Assembly (NCBI RefSeq): GCF_003970695.1
Contig: NZ_CP034570.1
Coordinates: 3,038,001 to 3,102,000 of the forward strand
DNA from: Maribacter sp. MJ134
Lineage (GTDB): Bacteria; Bacteroidota; Bacteroidia; Flavobacteriales; Flavobacteriaceae
DNA length: 64,000 nucleotides
Direction: 5' to 3'
Positions 1 to 9,006 of the stretch are shown here, piece after piece. How positions within the stretch are numbered: position 1 is the stretch's first letter; every line of letters starts with the position of its first letter. A model generated the notes under the pieces. It made no database searches and was not told the DNA's origin. It saw only the letters and a program-made list of their open reading frames with translations. The position numbers and the translations under genes were made by a program.

Positions 1-1077
1 TCGGATGGCAAGAAAATGTATTTTGTATCCGATATGCCTGGATCTCTTGGGGAAACAGATATTTTTGTCGTTGATATCAATGAAGATGGCTCGTTTTCAG
101 AACCACGGAATTTAGGTCCAGAAATTAATACGGAGCAAAAAGAAATGTTCCCCTTTATTAATGATAAAAAGTTCTATTTCTCATCGGACGGACATACAGG
201 TTTGGGAGGACTGGACGTTTTTGAAGCTTCTTTTGATGCCGAAAAAGGATTTACTGAAGTACGAAACCTTGGCAAACCTATAAATAGCAATAAAGACGAT
301 TTCTCCTATATCGTAGATGAGGAGACTCAAAAAGGCTATTTCGCCTCCAATAGGGATGGTGGAAAGGGAGATGATGACATCTATTCCTTTAAACGACTTG
401 TTTTAGAAGAAATTCCTGAGAATAAAAACGCTATTGCTGGGGTTGTTACAGAGCTCATTACGGGTGATTTAATGCCTAAGGCCATGGTAGAATTACTGGA
501 TGAAAACAATATTAAGCTCAAGGAGGTAGAAACCGCGGAGGATGGCAGTTTCATATTCGAAGATTTAGATTCTAACACAAGGTACACTTTAAGAACTACA
601 GGTGGTGACACTTATTTTGAAGATGAAAGGGAAACCGCTACAGAGGATAATACAACGGTAAATGTAGAAGTTAAGCTAAGAAAGCTTCAAGAAATGATAA
701 CTGTTGAGAATGGTATACGCAAGCTTAAGACAGAAATGATTCACTTTAATTTTGATAAGTCTTACATAAGGCCTGATGCCGCTAATGAACTTGATAAGTT
801 AGTAGAAGTAATGAACGAATATCCTGATATGGTCATAAAGGTAGAATCCCATACAGATTCCAGGGGTAGTGCGGTTTATAACAAATACCTGTCCGGTAAA
901 AGAGCCGAGTCTACAAGAGACTATATTATTTCTAAGGGAATTGCGCCAGAGCGTATACAAAGTGCTACTGGTTATGGAGAGGAAAGACTCTTAAATGGCT
1001 GTGATGGAAGCGTAGCCTGTACTGAACAGAACCACTACTTAAACCGTAGGTCAGAATTTATCATCGTAGAAATGTAA
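1..1077 (+). CDS. OmpA-family outer membrane protein with PD40 repeats (5' end outside window)
   Basis: The reading frame is open from base 1, so this is the C-terminal 358 residues of a longer protein. About the first 130 residues are PD40/WD40-like beta-propeller repeats (repeated YF.S..G..G.DDI/DVF patterns). A carboxypeptidase-regulatory-like beta-sandwich follows (about 140-230), then a C-terminal OmpA domain (about 245-358) with the peptidoglycan-binding signature HTDSRGS and the downstream SGKRAES arginine. This architecture is typical of Bacteroidetes periplasmic or outer-membrane anchoring proteins, including PorE-like proteins of type IX secretion and the OmpA partners of PorP/SprF-like proteins. 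The upstream neighbour that would settle this is outside the window. A rho-independent terminator follows. Confidence 0.88.
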   Translation, partial: SDGKKMYFVSDMPGSLGETDIFVVDINEDGSFSEPRNLGPEINTEQKEMFPFINDKKFYFSSDGHTGLGGLDVFEASFDAEKGFTEVRNLGKPINSNKDDFSYIVDEETQKGYFASNRDGGKGDDDIYSFKRLVLEEIPENKNAIAGVVTELITGDLMPKAMVELLDENNIKLKEVETAEDGSFIFEDLDSNTRYTLRTTGGDTYFEDERETATEDNTTVNVEVKLRKLQEMITVENGIRKLKTEMIHFNFDKSYIRPDAANELDKLVEVMNEYPDMVIKVESHTDSRGSAVYNKYLSGKRAESTRDYIISKGIAPERIQSATGYGEERLLNGCDGSVACTEQNHYLNRRSEFIIVEM

Positions 1078-1100
1078 ATAGTACCAAGATAAACTAGAAG

Positions 1101-1128
1101 AAAGCCATGGATTCACGTCTATGGCTTT
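1101..1128 (+). terminator. rho-independent terminator after the OmpA-family gene
   Basis: Perfect 8 bp stem AAAGCCAT / ATGGCTTT around a 12 nt loop, followed by TTGCTTTTG. It lies 24 bp after the OmpA stop codon. Confidence 0.7.
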
Positions 1129-1419
1129 TTGCTTTTGTTTCAATTTGTAAATTATCTAGGAGCATTTCTGAACTCGATTATCCAATAAAGCCTAACAATT
1201 TCCACTTATGTCATTTAGACTCTCAATGAGATTATTACATACTTGAGTATATTGTAATATTCCATAAAAAAACCGTTAAACCTATAATTCAACCACTTGT
1301 AGATTATTTATAATACGCTTTTCCCTTTCATAGTTTTTATAATCCATTGGTCTAGTCTATTCGCTATTGCAAAAGACATATCGGATATTTATAGCTTAGA
1401 AAGCTATAAATGTTCAGGT

Positions 1420-1596
1420 ATGGAAAAAATTATACTCGTAAAAGAAATATATCTTGAGGCTTTTAAAAATTGGAAGAGCTACATCCTAGAAAATTATTTC
1501 AAAGTTTTTTCTTGGCTGTGTTTTGCGCTTTTAGCACTAGCCATTTATGCTTTTGTCTTTAGGGTGTCTACCGGATTTTCCTTCAGTAACCTATAA
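1420..1596 (+). CDS. small single-pass membrane protein (58 aa), DUF6747-like
   Basis: A 58-codon ORF starting ATG GAA AAA. The N-terminal half is amphipathic and charged (MEKIILVKEIYLEAFKNWK). One hydrophobic segment spans roughly residues 34-48 (SWLCFALLALAIYAF), followed by a short tail ending FSFSNL. The KEIYLEAF...NYFKVFSW...YAFVFR...TGF pattern matches what I recall of the Flavobacteriaceae small-protein family DUF6747; this assignment is from memory. It is the only coding candidate in the 587 bp between the OmpA gene and DUF4837, and a terminator hairpin follows it. Function unknown. Confidence 0.6.
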   Translation: MEKIILVKEIYLEAFKNWKSYILENYFKVFSWLCFALLALAIYAFVFRVSTGFSFSNL

Positions 1597-1620
1597 AAGT
1601 TAAAACAAATAAGAACAAAA

Positions 1621-1646
1621 AACGCCAGTGAAATTTCACTGGCGTT
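1621..1646. terminator. bidirectional terminator
   Basis: A perfect 26 bp palindrome with arms AACGCCAGTGAAA / TTTCACTGGCGTT. A T-run follows on the plus strand and an A-run precedes it (giving a T-run on the minus strand). It separates the convergent small-protein gene and the DUF4837 gene. Confidence 0.8.
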
Positions 1647-1664
1647 TTTTATATATCCTTAATA

Positions 1665-2654
1665 TTACTTTTCTGTAAAACGCACCGTTTTCATAATGGC
1701 TTCCAGTTCAAACATATAATCTCTCTTCTCCGTTGCAGGGGCAAAGGTAAAACCTTCCAGCACTAATTTTCTGTTGTTCGGTTTATCATTAATGATATAG
1801 GTTAAAAAAGGGCCTGCCATAGGATATCCGGACATTTCCCAAATACCTCTGACCTCAGCTGCTTTTCTGCCAGCTATTTCTACAGGGAAAACATAGGGCG
1901 AAAAGGCCTTCTCCGTTATCATATAATTTTCCTTTCCGGGAATGTCTTCGCCAGGTATGAACAGTCTCCCGATGGAATCTCTCATACTTACGATATCTTG
2001 CACAAATGTAGAATCGTTCTTAAAGGTATCCCAAGGCACACTGTACGCAATAATGTTCATGTTACCCTTCTGAATCTGACGGTCTATCCAAACAAAGTCT
2101 TTTTCTTCACGACCTACTTTATAAATTGATGGTACGTTCAATTCAACACCAAAATTGTTCTGTAGGGCCTTTTCTTTACTTAGCGATTTTAAGAACCTCT
2201 TTTGAGCCTCATCCAATTCCAATTTCTTAAAAGCCTCGATAAATTCCGGTGCCTTTTTGTTGAGGTTAGTAATGATTTCATCCTTGGTTCTACCCTTGAT
2301 TACACCTACTTTTTGTGGCTTAGCGTACATGTTCTTTTTCATATGGGCTATGCTCAGGGAGTCTTCCATAACATAAAGAACGGCCCTTGTATTCCTTACC
2401 GCTCCAGAAAATACTTGCGGTGGTATTTGGGTAATGCTAAATAAGGCTTCGTCCCAGGTAAGGCCTAGTGCGGGAGCAGCAAAATTCTCTCGAATTCTAT
2501 CCCCCACCTCGCTATTCCATAACTCGTTGTCTATAACTACCGTTAAGGTGTTGTAAGCGCCTATGGAATTGGGCAAGTAATCCTTTTTTTCTCCTTCTTC
2601 ACAAGAGGATAACAGCAAAAAGGTGAAAATGGGCAAGAAAAATAATTTTTTCAT
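1665..2654 (-). CDS. DUF4837 family lipoprotein
   Basis: 329 residues. The N-terminus is a lipoprotein signal peptide with a lipobox (LLLSSC, Cys 18), so the protein should be exported and lipidated. The body begins PNSIGAYNTLTVVID and continues with regularly spaced W/Y motifs (FVWIDRQ, GIWEMSGYPMAGPF), which is how I recognise the Bacteroidetes family DUF4837. It lies 13 bp downstream of the lytic transglycosylase gene on the same strand, so the two are probably co-transcribed and both act in the cell envelope. Biochemical role unknown. Confidence 0.85.
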   Translation of the reverse strand: MKKLFFLPIFTFLLLSSCEEGEKKDYLPNSIGAYNTLTVVIDNELWNSEVGDRIRENFAAPALGLTWDEALFSITQIPPQVFSGAVRNTRAVLYVMEDSLSIAHMKKNMYAKPQKVGVIKGRTKDEIITNLNKKAPEFIEAFKKLELDEAQKRFLKSLSKEKALQNNFGVELNVPSIYKVGREEKDFVWIDRQIQKGNMNIIAYSVPWDTFKNDSTFVQDIVSMRDSIGRLFIPGEDIPGKENYMITEKAFSPYVFPVEIAGRKAAEVRGIWEMSGYPMAGPFLTYIINDKPNNRKLVLEGFTFAPATEKRDYMFELEAIMKTVRFTEK

Positions 2655-2667
2655 TTTGTATTTCTGT

Positions 2668-4308
2668 TTACGATGAACAATCGCACAATTTAAGTTTTGT
2701 GCCTGGTTTTAAATTGTTACCACTAATACCGTTCCATTCTCGTAAATTGTCAATACTAACTCCAGGATATTTTCTAGAAATGGTCCAAAGCGAATCACCA
2801 CTCCTCACTTCGTGTACGCGAGAATTGCTAGAAGTAGCTGTTCTAGAAGGGGTCTTTTTCGGTGTTATTGCCGCTACCACACTTTTTCTTGGGTATATGG
2901 TCAACCGTTGTCCTATTCTTAAATTATTTCCCCTGAGACCGTTCCATCGTTTTATCTGGCTTACCCCTACTCCGTATCTCATGGCTATTTTACCTAGATA
3001 ATCACCATCTCGCACTCGGTATCTGATCCTGTTCTCCTCCGCTTGCTTTACCAATTGCGGTAATGGACTTTCTTTACTTTTAAGCTCTTTAGCAACATGG
3101 GCATAAATGGCCTCTTCATTGGCTACAAACTTCCCCATTTCCGCTAACGGAAGCCGCAGTGCATGTTCCTTGTTTTTTTGAAAAGGAATAACATCTAACT
3201 TATAGGAAGGATTCAATATTTTCAGTTCTTCCTTGGATATCCCTGTGAGTTCCGAAATCTGGTCGAACGTAATCAAGCTTTTAACATGAATGGTATCCGT
3301 CTCAAAATAAGGCCGGTCTACTTTCTTTCCTTTAATACCATGTTCTTCAGCATACTCGAAAATATACATTGTTGCTAAAAAAGCAGGAACATACCCCGCC
3401 GTTTCCCTAGGAAGGTTTCTTCTTATGTTCCAATAATTTCTATGCCCTCCAGACCTTCTTATGGCCTTATTAATGTTTCCGGGTCCAGAATTGTAGGCTG
3501 CCAATGCCAAATCCCAATCCTCATAAATAGTATATAGCCTGTTCAAATACTTACAGGCGGCTTCTGTTGATTTTATAGGGTCGCTGCGTTCATCTACGTA
3601 ACTATTGATTTCTAGCTTCATTTCACGGCCTGTGCCGTACATGAACTGCCAAAGACCCGTTGCGCCCACTCGTGATCTTGCTTTAGGGTTCAATGCGGAT
3701 TCCACAATGGACAAATATTTCATTTCCAGGGGAATATTATGGTTGTCCAATTCTTGCTCAAAGAGGGGGAAATAGAATTGACTTACCGTCATCATCTTTT
3801 CCATTAGTCCACGTTTTCTAGTAAGAAAAGATTTTATAACACTCTCTAATGAAGGGTTATATGTAACATTAAAAGGGGTTTTTTGATTAAGCCGTTCTAA
3901 TCGAAGTTTCAAAGTGTCCGTATTTAAATCCAATACCGCCCCTTCACTGGTATCTAAAGTAGTGACTTCATCGTAAATTTCATCAAAAAGTGAAGCGCTG
4001 GCCATTAGTTCTTTCATCCATAAACTGTCCAATTTTTTGGCCAATTCCATATCACGCAAATTATACGTAGTAGAATCCTTGGGTTTCATGAGGACAAGAT
4101 TCCCTTCCGGAACAGCTTTTGCGGCGCTTGAACTTGGTGTTTGAACTATGGAATCAGAAACTAAGACGGGCACGTCTTTAGAAATTGATTTTTCTAAATT
4201 CCCCGTTTTACTGAACTGCACAACGGAATCTACTTCTTGCCCATTGGTAAAGAAGGCAACAGATAACATTCCTAATAAGATGAAAGAATTAAATTTTAAC
4301 TTGCTCAT
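2668..4308 (-). CDS. MltD-like membrane-bound lytic murein transglycosylase with two LysM domains
   Basis: 546 residues with an N-terminal signal peptide (cleavage near TNGQ). The GH23/SLT domain covers about residues 185-310: the catalytic Glu is in IVESALNPKARS, followed by GATGLWQFM and the AYNSGPGN motif. Two C-terminal LysM peptidoglycan-binding modules follow (about 430-475 and 500-543; RVRDGDYLGKIA and EVRSGDSLWTIS). The enzyme would cleave the MurNAc-GlcNAc bond to give 1,6-anhydro-muropeptides in the periplasm during wall turnover. Organisation matches MltD. First gene of a likely two-gene unit with the DUF4837 lipoprotein. Confidence 0.92.
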   Translation of the reverse strand: MSKLKFNSFILLGMLSVAFFTNGQEVDSVVQFSKTGNLEKSISKDVPVLVSDSIVQTPSSSAAKAVPEGNLVLMKPKDSTTYNLRDMELAKKLDSLWMKELMASASLFDEIYDEVTTLDTSEGAVLDLNTDTLKLRLERLNQKTPFNVTYNPSLESVIKSFLTRKRGLMEKMMTVSQFYFPLFEQELDNHNIPLEMKYLSIVESALNPKARSRVGATGLWQFMYGTGREMKLEINSYVDERSDPIKSTEAACKYLNRLYTIYEDWDLALAAYNSGPGNINKAIRRSGGHRNYWNIRRNLPRETAGYVPAFLATMYIFEYAEEHGIKGKKVDRPYFETDTIHVKSLITFDQISELTGISKEELKILNPSYKLDVIPFQKNKEHALRLPLAEMGKFVANEEAIYAHVAKELKSKESPLPQLVKQAEENRIRYRVRDGDYLGKIAMRYGVGVSQIKRWNGLRGNNLRIGQRLTIYPRKSVVAAITPKKTPSRTATSSNSRVHEVRSGDSLWTISRKYPGVSIDNLREWNGISGNNLKPGTKLKLCDCSS

Positions 4309-4427
4309 ATTGGACGAAATATTCTAAGCGGGACCAACGAAAATCGTACATTTTTTTGTGAGAATAAAATTTAATCTCTTAAAATGCAGATAATTTCGAT
4401 ATGTTCCGTTTATCGATAACGCCCTTA

Positions 4428-5618
4428 CTACGCTAATATTGCAGCTATTCCAGGTAAGGTTTTACCCTCTAGGCTCTCTAACATTGCACCACCGCCAGTA
4501 GATACGTAGCTCACTTTTTCCTCAAAGCCAAATTGTTTTACCGCTGCAACGGAATCACCTCCTCCAACAAGGGAAAAAGCACCATTTTGTGTAGCTTGGT
4601 CAATAAAATTACCTACGGAAATAGTTCCCTTGGCAAAATTTTCCATTTCAAAAACTCCGACCGGACCGTTCCATAGAATAGTCTTGGAGTTTGTGATTAC
4701 ATTCTTAAAAATCTCTAATGTTCTTGGGCCAGCGTCAAGACCTTGCCAGCCGTTGGGTATTTTATCTACATCAACCACCTGTGTTTGGGCATCGTTGCTA
4801 AAATCGTCTGCAGCCAAAACATCTACCGGAATATGAACGTTAACTCCTTTTTCTTTTGCCTGTTTTAGAATATCCATGGCAAGGTCCATCTTATCATCCT
4901 CGCAAATGGAATCTCCTACCTCGCCTCCTTGGGCCTTAATGAAGGTATAGGTCATGCCACCACCAATAATTAAATCGTCTACTTTATCTAGAATATTTTC
5001 TATAATGGTAATCTTAGAGGATACCTTTGCACCACCCAGGATGGCAAGAACAGGTTTTTCGCCTGTCTGCATCACCTTTTCAATGGCATCTATTTCTTTG
5101 GCCAACAAATAACCAAAACACTTAGCTCCCTCAAAATATTTAGCCACTATGGTGGTTGATGCATGTGCCCTGTGCGCCGTTCCAAAAGCATCGTTTACGT
5201 ATATGTCGCCCAGTTTTGAGAGCTTTTCGGCAAAAGCCTCATCTCCGTTTTCCTCTTCTGAATGATATCTAAGGTTTTCTAATAAAAGTACTTCGCCATC
5301 CTGTAATTCTTGAACCGCTTTTTCGGCTTCATCGCCCACACAGTCCTCCACGAATTTCACAGCAACACCGATAATATCAGAAACCTTGGCGCAAATGTGC
5401 TTTAAAGACATGTCCGGGTTACGCGCCCCTTTTGGCCTGCCCAAATGGCTCATAAGCACAGCGCTACCGCCGTCTTCCAAAACTTTTATAATTGTTGGTT
5501 TAGCAGCCTCGATTCGGTTGGTGTCCGCGACTTCAAAGTCCTCGTTTAATGGAACATTAAAATCGACTCGGATAAGTGCTTTTTTATTTTCAAAATTATA
5601 ATCGTCCAATAGTTTCAT
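4428..5618 (-). CDS. pgk: phosphoglycerate kinase
   Basis: 396 residues, the usual bacterial length. The N-terminal substrate-binding signature [17 protein letters not shown], the basic-patch [12 protein letters not shown] and the C-terminal nucleotide-binding loop GGGDSVAAV with STGGGAMLE are all present. It transfers phosphate between 1,3-bisphosphoglycerate and ADP in cytosolic glycolysis/gluconeogenesis. Monocistronic and divergent from holB, with a promoter-like element just upstream. Confidence 0.98.
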   Translation of the reverse strand: MKLLDDYNFENKKALIRVDFNVPLNEDFEVADTNRIEAAKPTIIKVLEDGGSAVLMSHLGRPKGARNPDMSLKHICAKVSDIIGVAVKFVEDCVGDEAEKAVQELQDGEVLLLENLRYHSEEENGDEAFAEKLSKLGDIYVNDAFGTAHRAHASTTIVAKYFEGAKCFGYLLAKEIDAIEKVMQTGEKPVLAILGGAKVSSKITIIENILDKVDDLIIGGGMTYTFIKAQGGEVGDSICEDDKMDLAMDILKQAKEKGVNVHIPVDVLAADDFSNDAQTQVVDVDKIPNGWQGLDAGPRTLEIFKNVITNSKTILWNGPVGVFEMENFAKGTISVGNFIDQATQNGAFSLVGGGDSVAAVKQFGFEEKVSYVSTGGGAMLESLEGKTLPGIAAILA

Positions 5619-5642
5619 GAAATTTCTACTTTTAGTAAGTCA

Positions 5643-5674
5643 CAAATGTAAAGATTAATTAGGGATGAGATAAA
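5643..5674 (-). promoter_or_regulatory. Bacteroidetes-type promoter of pgk
   Basis: On the minus strand TTTA - 20 nt - TACATTTG, close to the Bacteroidetes consensus TTTG - N17-23 - TAnnTTTG. It places the transcription start about 20 nt upstream of the pgk ATG. Confidence 0.5.
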
Positions 5675-5744
5675 GTGCCGCACAAGATTATTTGAGCAAA
5701 AATGTAATTCCTTTATGGGTCAAAAAACGACTATATTTGACTTT

Positions 5745-6908
5745 ATGTTGTTCAAAGATATTTTAGGGTTATCCCATATAAAGAATCACTTGGCGCAAAG
5801 TGCAGATGCGGGAAGAATACCGCATGCACAATTATTCGTTGGTCCAGAAGGCTGTGGCACCCTGCCTATGGCATTGGCCTACACCCAGTATATCGTCTGT
5901 GGAAATAAAAATGGTGAAAACTCGGAAGGTTCCATGAACTGCAATTTAAAGTTCGATTCCCTTTCCCACCCTGATGTTCATTTTGCTTTTCCGGTCGCAA
6001 ATTCAGACAAAGTAAAAAGCCATGCAGTGAGCAATCATTACATGCAGGAATGGAGACAGTTTATAAGCGAACAACCTTATGGTAATCTTTTTGACTGGTA
6101 CCGTCTAATAGATATTGAAAAGAAGCAAGGGCAAATTGGGGTGGATGAAGCGCTGGACGTTGTAAAAAAATTATCCCTAAAGTCTTATGAAGGCGGTTAT
6201 AAGGTGATGTTAATATGGATGGCGGAACGCATGAACAACGCTGCGGCCAACAAACTCTTAAAACTTATTGAAGAACCTCCTGAAAAAACGGTATTTCTAT
6301 TGCTTTGTGAAGACGAGGAACAAATAATACAAACGATACGATCAAGATGCCAAGTACTACACTTTCCACCCTTGTCAGAGGATGCCATTACAAAGGCTCT
6401 AATTGAAAAAGGAGCGAACAAGCAAGAAGCTATCCGCATTGCACACGAGGCCAATGGAAACTTTAACAAGGCCGTTGATTTGCTGAATGAAGATTCGGAG
6501 GATTTGGTATTCGAGAAATGGTTTATTCAATGGGTGCGTACTGCATTTAAGGCAAAAGGCAATAAAGGCGCTATACATGAGCTTATTCTTTGGAGTGAAG
6601 AACTTGCAAAAACTGGAAGAGAGGTACAAAAAAAATTCCTACACTATTGTATTACGGTAATGCGCCAAGCAATGCTTATCAACTACGGGGCAGAAGAACT
6701 CGCATACATGAAAATTCACGATGCTGGTTTCCAATTAAAAAAATTCGCGCCTTTTGTTCATGAGAACAATATTATTATCATAACCGAGGAGCTTGAAAAA
6801 GCCATTTATCATATTGAAAGAAATGGCAATGCCAAAATAGTTTTTACGGATCTGTCCATAAAACTTACGCGACTATTACACAAAAAACCAAACCAATTAA
6901 AGACATGA
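5745..6908 (+). CDS. holB: DNA polymerase III subunit delta' (HolB)
   Basis: AAA+ clamp-loader subunit of the replicative polymerase. The start MLFKDILGLSHIK matches the usual HolB N-terminus, so I use ATG 5745 rather than an in-frame ATG 30 nt upstream. A TATATTTG -7-like element at 5732-5739 lies between the two, which would make the transcript nearly leaderless. The P-loop position reads GPEGCGTLP, without the GK[ST] lysine, as expected for the non-ATP-hydrolysing delta' subunit. The sensor region IEEPPEKTVFLLL and the SRC arginine-finger motif (IRSRCQVLHF) are present. It overlaps the next gene by 4 bp (ATGA). Confidence 0.93.
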   Translation: MLFKDILGLSHIKNHLAQSADAGRIPHAQLFVGPEGCGTLPMALAYTQYIVCGNKNGENSEGSMNCNLKFDSLSHPDVHFAFPVANSDKVKSHAVSNHYMQEWRQFISEQPYGNLFDWYRLIDIEKKQGQIGVDEALDVVKKLSLKSYEGGYKVMLIWMAERMNNAAANKLLKLIEEPPEKTVFLLLCEDEEQIIQTIRSRCQVLHFPPLSEDAITKALIEKGANKQEAIRIAHEANGNFNKAVDLLNEDSEDLVFEKWFIQWVRTAFKAKGNKGAIHELILWSEELAKTGREVQKKFLHYCITVMRQAMLINYGAEELAYMKIHDAGFQLKKFAPFVHENNIIIITEELEKAIYHIERNGNAKIVFTDLSIKLTRLLHKKPNQLKT

Positions 6909-7300
6909 AATCATTTTTAGAATATCCTGCTGAAATTTTACTGTTAATATTCTTGATCGTTACTTTTTTACAAAGTGGCATCGATAAAATTATAGATTGG
7001 AATGGAAATCTTGGTTGGCTCAAGGGTCATTTCTCAAAGACTCCATTAAAAAATATGGTCCCCCTACTTCTTGGTACCGTGTTGCTTACCGAAATGGTCG
7101 CAGGGATTCTTTGTTTAATCGGCCTGGTCCAAATGGCTACTACGGGCAACACCGTCATGGCGCTTTATGGGGCAATATTATCCTGTCTTGCGTTATTAAT
7201 GCTCCTTTTTGGACAAAGAATAGCTAAAGATTATGAAGGTGCCAGAACCATAGCCGTCTATTTTATTCCCGCTATATTCCTGGTCTTCCTGTTACAGTAA
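6905..7300 (+). CDS. DoxX-like integral membrane protein
   Basis: 131 residues with four predicted membrane helices (about 8-22, 49-72, 82-102 and 112-130), the layout of the DoxX/SURF4-like family. Short hydrophilic loops include SGIDKIIDWNGNLGW after the first helix. Translationally coupled to holB through a 4 bp overlap, a pairing I interpret as operon convenience and not as a functional link. Substrate and role unknown. Confidence 0.75.
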   Translation: MKSFLEYPAEILLLIFLIVTFLQSGIDKIIDWNGNLGWLKGHFSKTPLKNMVPLLLGTVLLTEMVAGILCLIGLVQMATTGNTVMALYGAILSCLALLMLLFGQRIAKDYEGARTIAVYFIPAIFLVFLLQ

Positions 7301-7414
7301 AGGACCTCGGAACAAACCCATGAGGCATTAGAAGGAAAGCAAACATTTCTTTGAAGCTAATATTGAAACATTATCAATCTCGATTATCGAGTAAAAAGAA
7401 AACCCTCTGAAAAA

Positions 7415-7466
7415 GGAAGGTCTTGCAGGCATCGAGCGCCCCAAACGCAAGGGGGAACCGCTGTAC
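7415..7466 (-). repeat. split, degenerate second copy of the tRNA-Cys 3' end
   Basis: GGAAGGTCTT, AGGCATCGAGCG and GAACCGCTGTAC recur here in the same order as in the real tRNA-Cys 3' half and its terminator (7500-7550). Between the last two blocks 16 unrelated bases replace GATTC. There is no anticodon arm or 5' half, so it is a remnant or partial duplication and not a gene. Confidence 0.6.
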
Positions 7467-7484
7467 CGAAACACCCCAAAACAA

Positions 7485-7509
7485 AAGACCTTCCTTTTCG
7501 GAAGGTCTT
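7485..7509 (-). terminator. terminator of tRNA-Cys
   Basis: Ten-bp perfect stem AAGACCTTCC / GGAAGGTCTT with a 5 nt loop, followed by TTTTGT on the minus strand, just 3' of the tRNA. Confidence 0.75.
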
Positions 7510-7511
7510 GG

Positions 7512-7582
7512 AGGCATCGAGCGGATTCGAACCGCTGTACAAGCTTTTGCAGAGCTGTGCCTAGCCACTCGGCCACGATGCC
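7512..7582 (-). tRNA. tRNA-Cys (anticodon GCA)
   Basis: Minus-strand cloverleaf of 71 nt. The acceptor stem is GGCATCG/CGATGCC and the anticodon loop is CTGCAAA with anticodon GCA. The T-arm is GCGGTTCGAATCCGC, and the discriminator base is U73, the identity element of tRNA-Cys. The terminal CCA is not encoded. A strong hairpin terminator follows. Confidence 0.95.
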
Positions 7583-7637
7583 ATGATTTATGGACTGCAA
7601 AGGTAGTACCTTATTACAAGGTTTCAAAAATATATAA

Positions 7638-7997
7638 TCACGTTCTTTTTGATTTTAAGGTTACCGTAACTTTTTCAACATCACCGTTTATAGGAGGGTT
7701 TACTTTGGATACCGCTACTTTTGAAGTTTTAACAGTTGGTAGCTCTTTAAATATGCGCCCGTTTATTCTTTGAGCTACATGTTCTAAAAGTTTGGAAGGT
7801 ATGGCCATTTCCTCTTTTACGATATGGTTTATATGAACATAATCCACGGTATCTTCAAGACTATCCGTAGCAGCGGCTTTGGACAAGTCCGCTTTCACTG
7901 AGATATTCACTAGATAATCGCTTCCTAACCGCGTTTCTTGAGGTAGGCAACCGTGATAGGCGTAAACTCTTATGTTTTCTACAAGGACTGTTCCCAT
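7638..7997 (-). CDS. folB: dihydroneopterin aldolase
   Basis: 119 residues, normal for FolB. The N-terminus GTVLVENIRVYAYHGCLPQE carries the family signature AYHGC(L)..E; the central VDYVHINHIV and KLLEHVAQRI match the substrate-binding core. It converts 7,8-dihydroneopterin to 6-hydroxymethyl-dihydropterin and glycolaldehyde in cytosolic folate synthesis. It sits downstream of sprF on the same strand with a 46 bp gap. Confidence 0.93.
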   Translation of the reverse strand: MGTVLVENIRVYAYHGCLPQETRLGSDYLVNISVKADLSKAAATDSLEDTVDYVHINHIVKEEMAIPSKLLEHVAQRINGRIFKELPTVKTSKVAVSKVNPPINGDVEKVTVTLKSKRT

Positions 7998-8043
7998 TTG
8001 TTGATGTTATAAGCCGTAAACTTATGATAAAAGAAACAATTTC

Positions 8044-8988
8044 CTAATACGTACACCTACAATTACTAATTCCTTGGAAGAGATCTACCCCTAATGTTAG
8101 CACGTGAGTACCCGTGCTATAGCCAAGTAATTCGTTAAGAATAATTTGATAAGAATACCCAAAATAAAAATTGCTCTTCTTTAATCCTGCTATAGGGGCA
8201 ATGTATAAAGGGTCACCAATCTGATCATTAAGAAAACGATAGGTTACACCGGCATAGTAGTAATCTTCAAAATCGTACCATCTGAACTTTACGTTCAAAT
8301 CGGTTACCGAACGGCCATCACTCTCAAAAAGTTGAAAAAATACCGATGGTTCTATTTCTAGGTTGCTGTTCTTGCTCTTGCTATACCTATATCCCGTGTA
8401 GAGGTAATAATTACGTAATCTATTGGGCTCAAAAATAGGGTTGAACTTGGTCAAATCCTTATCTATTAAATTTGATGCGTTGGCGCTGATGTAAAACTTA
8501 TCATACCTATACAAAAGACCTACGTCAAAATTATGGTTGGTAGTAGCCCTATCATCTGTAACACTAGGGTCTAAAGCATCAAAATTCTCAATATCTATTC
8601 TAAACTGGTTAAAATTGTAGGAGATACCAAAGGATAGAAATTCATCATCATACCTGTCCAACGTTAAGTGATGTGCAAATGAAACTCGTGCTCCCCTTTG
8701 CTTGGTTTCTCCATTGCTATCATTGTACAGTAAAGCGCCTATCCCTGATTTTTCTCCAACACGCATATCAGCCGCCAAAGACTGTGTGTCCGGAGCATCT
8801 TTAATGCCAACCCATTGCGTTAATCCGTTAACACGAATTTTTACATGGTCGCCAATACCTGCATATGTTGGGGACATCACAAAAGGATTATCTGCCAAAT
8901 ACTGAGACAACTGGGGGATTGTCAGCTCCTGACCTTTAAGGGCGAAGGCACTTATTAAAAAGGCCAAGGTCAATAATTTATTTCGCAT
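8044..8988 (-). CDS. sprF: SprF, PorP/SprF-family outer membrane protein
   Basis: About 314 residues from ATG 8988; a TTG 9 nt upstream is less likely. There is a signal peptide (MRNKLLTLAFLISAFALKGQ) and then the PorP/SprF core starting LTIPQLSQYLADNPFVMSPTYAG, with a beta-barrel-like alternation of Y/F residues to the end. In Flavobacterium johnsoniae SprF is needed for SprB to reach the cell surface through the type IX secretion system; this copy lies immediately downstream of sprB (18 bp), the same order. The call rests on family features plus synteny. Confidence 0.9.
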   Translation of the reverse strand: MRNKLLTLAFLISAFALKGQELTIPQLSQYLADNPFVMSPTYAGIGDHVKIRVNGLTQWVGIKDAPDTQSLAADMRVGEKSGIGALLYNDSNGETKQRGARVSFAHHLTLDRYDDEFLSFGISYNFNQFRIDIENFDALDPSVTDDRATTNHNFDVGLLYRYDKFYISANASNLIDKDLTKFNPIFEPNRLRNYYLYTGYRYSKSKNSNLEIEPSVFFQLFESDGRSVTDLNVKFRWYDFEDYYYAGVTYRFLNDQIGDPLYIAPIAGLKKSNFYFGYSYQIILNELLGYSTGTHVLTLGVDLFQGISNCRCTY

Positions 8989-9006
8989 AATTTTCAAGGT
9001 TAAGTT

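Noticed and set aside
7415..7466. A second functional tRNA-Cys gene
   Set aside because: It lacks the anticodon arm, D-arm and 5' acceptor strand and has foreign bases in the T-arm.
7423..7773. Plus-strand ORF of 116 codons across the tRNA-Cys region
   Set aside because: It runs through the tRNA, its terminator and the antisense of folB; no family resemblance.
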